NCBI GenBank assembly: GCA_021813445.1
Contig: JAKAKP010000162.1
Coordinates: 1-32,238, forward strand
Length of the DNA: 32,238 bases
Source of the DNA: Deltaproteobacteria bacterium
GTDB taxonomy: Bacteria > Desulfobacterota > Desulfobaccia > Desulfobaccales > 0-14-0-80-60-11
Reading direction: 5' to 3'
The notes beneath the pieces were generated by a model that was given only the letters and a program-made list of their open reading frames with translations, was not told the origin of the DNA and did no database searches. The translations under genes were made by a program, and so were the position numbers. The stretch's first letter is position 1. Every line of letters begins with the position of its first letter. Shown in pieces: positions 30,303 to 32,238 of this stretch.

Positions 30303-31766
30303 ATGGGCTCCATGGTTCAACAGATGATTGCTTCGGCATTGCTGCAAGGCCTCGCGGTGGTGCTGCAGTTGGCCGCCGCGTTTCTGGCCTTGAGGCTGAT
30401 CCGCATTACCGGCTGTAAGTTTGCGTGGCTGCTGATCTCCGGGGCCTTCTGCTTCATGGCGGTGCGCCGCTTTTACGGCCTCTGGCTGCTGATGTGGGAA
30501 GGGGCCAAACCTGAAGTCCCCGATGCTGCCGCAGCCGCAGCCATTTCCTTGCTGCTGCTGGTAAGCGTGGCCAGCATCAAACCCCTCTTGCAAGGCACCA
30601 AGTCGCCAAAAAATAATTTGCGCCAGAGCGGCAAGGCCTTGAAGGAAGAGGAGGCCAGCCGCCGCGGGGAAGTGCAGACCGCCAAGGAACAGTTGGAAGT
30701 TGACGTGCAGGAGCGCCGCCGCGCCGAAACTGCTCTGGCGGCCGAGCACCAACGCCTCTATGCCCTGCTGGAGGCCTTGCCCGCCCTGGTTTATGTGAAG
30801 GCTCCAGATTATACCATACGCTTTGCCAATCGCCAGTTCCGGGAGAACTATGGCGACCCTAAGGGCCGGCGCTGTTACGAGGTCTTCGGCAGGACCGAGG
30901 TCTGCCAGCAGTGCAGTTCTTTGCAGGTCCTGAAGACCGGGGTCCCGAAAAAAGAAGAGTGGGTCAAGTTCGAAGGGGACCGGGTCTACGAGCTGATTCA
31001 TTACCCCTTCAGCGACCTGGACGGCTCCCCGCTGGTGCTGACTCTGGGCATAGATATTACCGAACGTAAGCACATGGAAGAGGCTTTGCGGCTGAGTGAA
31101 AGCAACCTGCGCCATTTGACTTCCCAACTTCTGGCGATCCAAGAAACGGAAAGGGAGAGGATTGCCAGGGAGCTCCACGACGAGCTGGGCCAATCCTTAC
31201 TGGTCCTCAAGATGCAAATTAGCGCCCTACAGCGCCAGCCCCAGGGAGAGAAACCCCTGGCGCCCGACTGCAGCGAAATGCTCCAGACCCTGGACGAGAT
31301 CATAGGAAATGTGCGCCGCCTGTCCCGGGACTTGAGCCCTTATATCCTGGCCGACCTGGGCCTGGAGGCCGCACTCCAGCGTCTTTTCCAGGAATTCAGC
31401 AAATATCACCCCATCAACCTAGAGCTCTCCGGGGATTTTGCCGGTCTTAACCGCGCCTTTCCCGTCCAGGAACAGATCCACATCTACCGCATCTTTCAGG
31501 AATGCCTCACCAACATCGGCAAACACTCTGACGCCACCCACCTGCGGGTGATCGCTACCCGGAGAGAGGCAGAAATATCTTTTCTGCTGGAAGATAACGG
31601 CCGCGGTTTTGACGTGGAAGAGCTCCAGGACGCTTCTGCTCCTGGCAGAGGAATCGGTCTGGCCACCCTAAGGGAACGGGCCCGGCTGTTGGGTGGGAGG
31701 TTGTCCATCTCCAGCTCCCCGGGCCAGGGCACTCGGGTGTCTGTGGTTCTTCCCCTAAAAGCTTAG
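30303..31766 (+). CDS. NarX/DegS-type sensor histidine kinase with PAS domain
   Basis: A 487-aa kinase. Three hydrophobic segments (about 9-32, 41-63, 76-96) are followed by a coiled coil (110-150), a PAS domain (151-259) and a HisKA_3 region with His292 (RERIARELHDELGQS). The ATPase domain has N box QECLTNIGKHSDA, G1 LLEDNGRGFDVEE and G2 GRGIGLATLRERARLLGG. The PAS domain has three Cys (191, 201, 204, as CYEVFGRTEVCQQC), possibly a redox or metal site. HisKA_3 kinases usually phosphorylate LuxR/NarL-type regulators; none is in view, so it is an orphan or its partner is beyond the edge. Start ATG 30303 lacks a strong ribosome site; ATG 30312 is possible. Stop TAG. Confidence 0.92.
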   Translation: MGSMVQQMIASALLQGLAVVLQLAAAFLALRLIRITGCKFAWLLISGAFCFMAVRRFYGLWLLMWEGAKPEVPDAAAAAAISLLLLVSVASIKPLLQGTKSPKNNLRQSGKALKEEEASRRGEVQTAKEQLEVDVQERRRAETALAAEHQRLYALLEALPALVYVKAPDYTIRFANRQFRENYGDPKGRRCYEVFGRTEVCQQCSSLQVLKTGVPKKEEWVKFEGDRVYELIHYPFSDLDGSPLVLTLGIDITERKHMEEALRLSESNLRHLTSQLLAIQETERERIARELHDELGQSLLVLKMQISALQRQPQGEKPLAPDCSEMLQTLDEIIGNVRRLSRDLSPYILADLGLEAALQRLFQEFSKYHPINLELSGDFAGLNRAFPVQEQIHIYRIFQECLTNIGKHSDATHLRVIATRREAEISFLLEDNGRGFDVEELQDASAPGRGIGLATLRERARLLGGRLSISSSPGQGTRVSVVLPLKA

Positions 31767-32185
31767 GATAAGGAAAATCTGTAGTGCACGGCTGAGCGCC
31801 TGGATATCTCGCCTCCTTAATTCCTCTGTGCTTTCACACCAATCTCGTCTTCCCCGCGGCAGCTCCTAAACAGCCTCAGATAGGACATAGGTGAACAACT
31901 ATCCTGAAATTTATTCATTGATATTTTGGAGTCTATAAGCTATCTTAGACATGCCCAAATAGAACTAAAAACCGCCGTTTTGCCTTCCTGTTAACTGATC
32001 GCCATTGAACTTAATTTTTTATAATTTCCGATGTAACAATAGCCATTCCAGGTGCAACCTGATGATCAATAACTATCTAAAAAGCCCAATAATGCGGATA
32101 CTCTCCCATGACTAGTACCATGTAACATTGTTTTTTTCGTATAATGCGGTATAATAGGGCAAAATCCACGGGGGAGGGATTTGCC
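31767..32185. other. Intergenic region before the IS630-like element
   Basis: About 420 bp with no gene that I can support; AT-rich after 31890. Two TATAAT boxes (32140-32145 and 32150-32155) preceded by TTGTTT (32129-32134) may be the transposase promoter. The IS left end probably lies in its last 100 bases, but no terminal repeat can be proved without the other end. Confidence 0.4.
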
Positions 32186-32238
32186 GTGAAACCGCGCTAT
32201 CGTGTGACGTTAACAGAGCAAGAACGTCAGGAACTCGA
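32186..32238 (+). CDS. IS630-like transposase, N-terminal fragment cut by window edge
   Basis: Starting at GTG 32186 with GGAGGG upstream, the first 17 codons read MKPRYRVTLTEQERQEL, the typical opening of IS630-family transposases (helix-turn-helix preceding a DDE domain). The rest lies outside the window. Confidence 0.65.
   Translation, partial: MKPRYRVTLTEQERQEL

Overview
The window joins two unlike pieces of DNA, probably from an anaerobic Desulfobacterota-type (Desulfobacca/Syntrophobacter-like) genome. This assignment is inferred from gene content (Hyb-type [NiFe] hydrogenase, a DUF3786-type protein with an iron-sulfur motif, Liv transporter, lytic transglycosylase with DUF4124-like repeats), not from a marker gene.

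Positions 1 to about 11,702 look like the right-hand part of an integrated conjugative element. Its genes run on the minus strand: a small regulatory block (354-aa HTH protein, XRE repressor, AlpA/Xis-like protein), a repeat-rich winged-helix protein, a membrane protein with a C-terminal winged-helix-like tail, a T4CP (traD), a MobF relaxase-helicase (traI) and a traN-like mating-pair protein. Toxin-antitoxin genes lie next to the end. The boundary is a 48-bp 3' fragment of a tRNA-Phe gene (11655-11702), directly followed by a Rho-independent terminator that probably belonged to that tRNA. Three copies of TTTGGCTAGC lie 130-240 bp inside the boundary and resemble integrase arm sites. The element seems to be decaying: traN is cut short beside a possible IS end, traI has an in-frame amber codon just before its Walker B motif, the winged-helix gene has an in-frame TGA followed by 106 open codons with no start for most of their length, an MNT antitoxin is frameshifted and an HTH antitoxin has lost its middle. 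TAG ends several healthy genes here, so it is an ordinary stop codon.

From 11,703 onward the DNA is chromosomal in character. There is a secreted hypothetical protein, a DUF3786-type protein, a MITE-like element, and a complete hybO-A-B-C-D operon on the minus strand (19758 to 13905). That operon encodes a Tat-exported, membrane-bound hydrogenase with a standard proximal-cluster motif. A 640-bp intergenic region separates it from a divergent livKHMGF ABC transporter operon (20401-25068). After that come a Tyr/Gly-rich lipoprotein, a Spy/CpxP-like protein, a lytic transglycosylase with five DUF4124-like repeats, a hypothetical protein, a small RNA-binding cluster (52-aa basic protein, RRM protein, cold-shock protein) and a NarX-type histidine kinase. 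The window ends in the first codons of an IS630-like transposase.

The most informative points are the att site, the broken conjugation genes, two internal repeat clusters in the winged-helix gene, a 14-7-14 palindrome of recombinase-site form, TGTAGTC repeats upstream of traD, and a MITE/REP-like repeat family around hybD.
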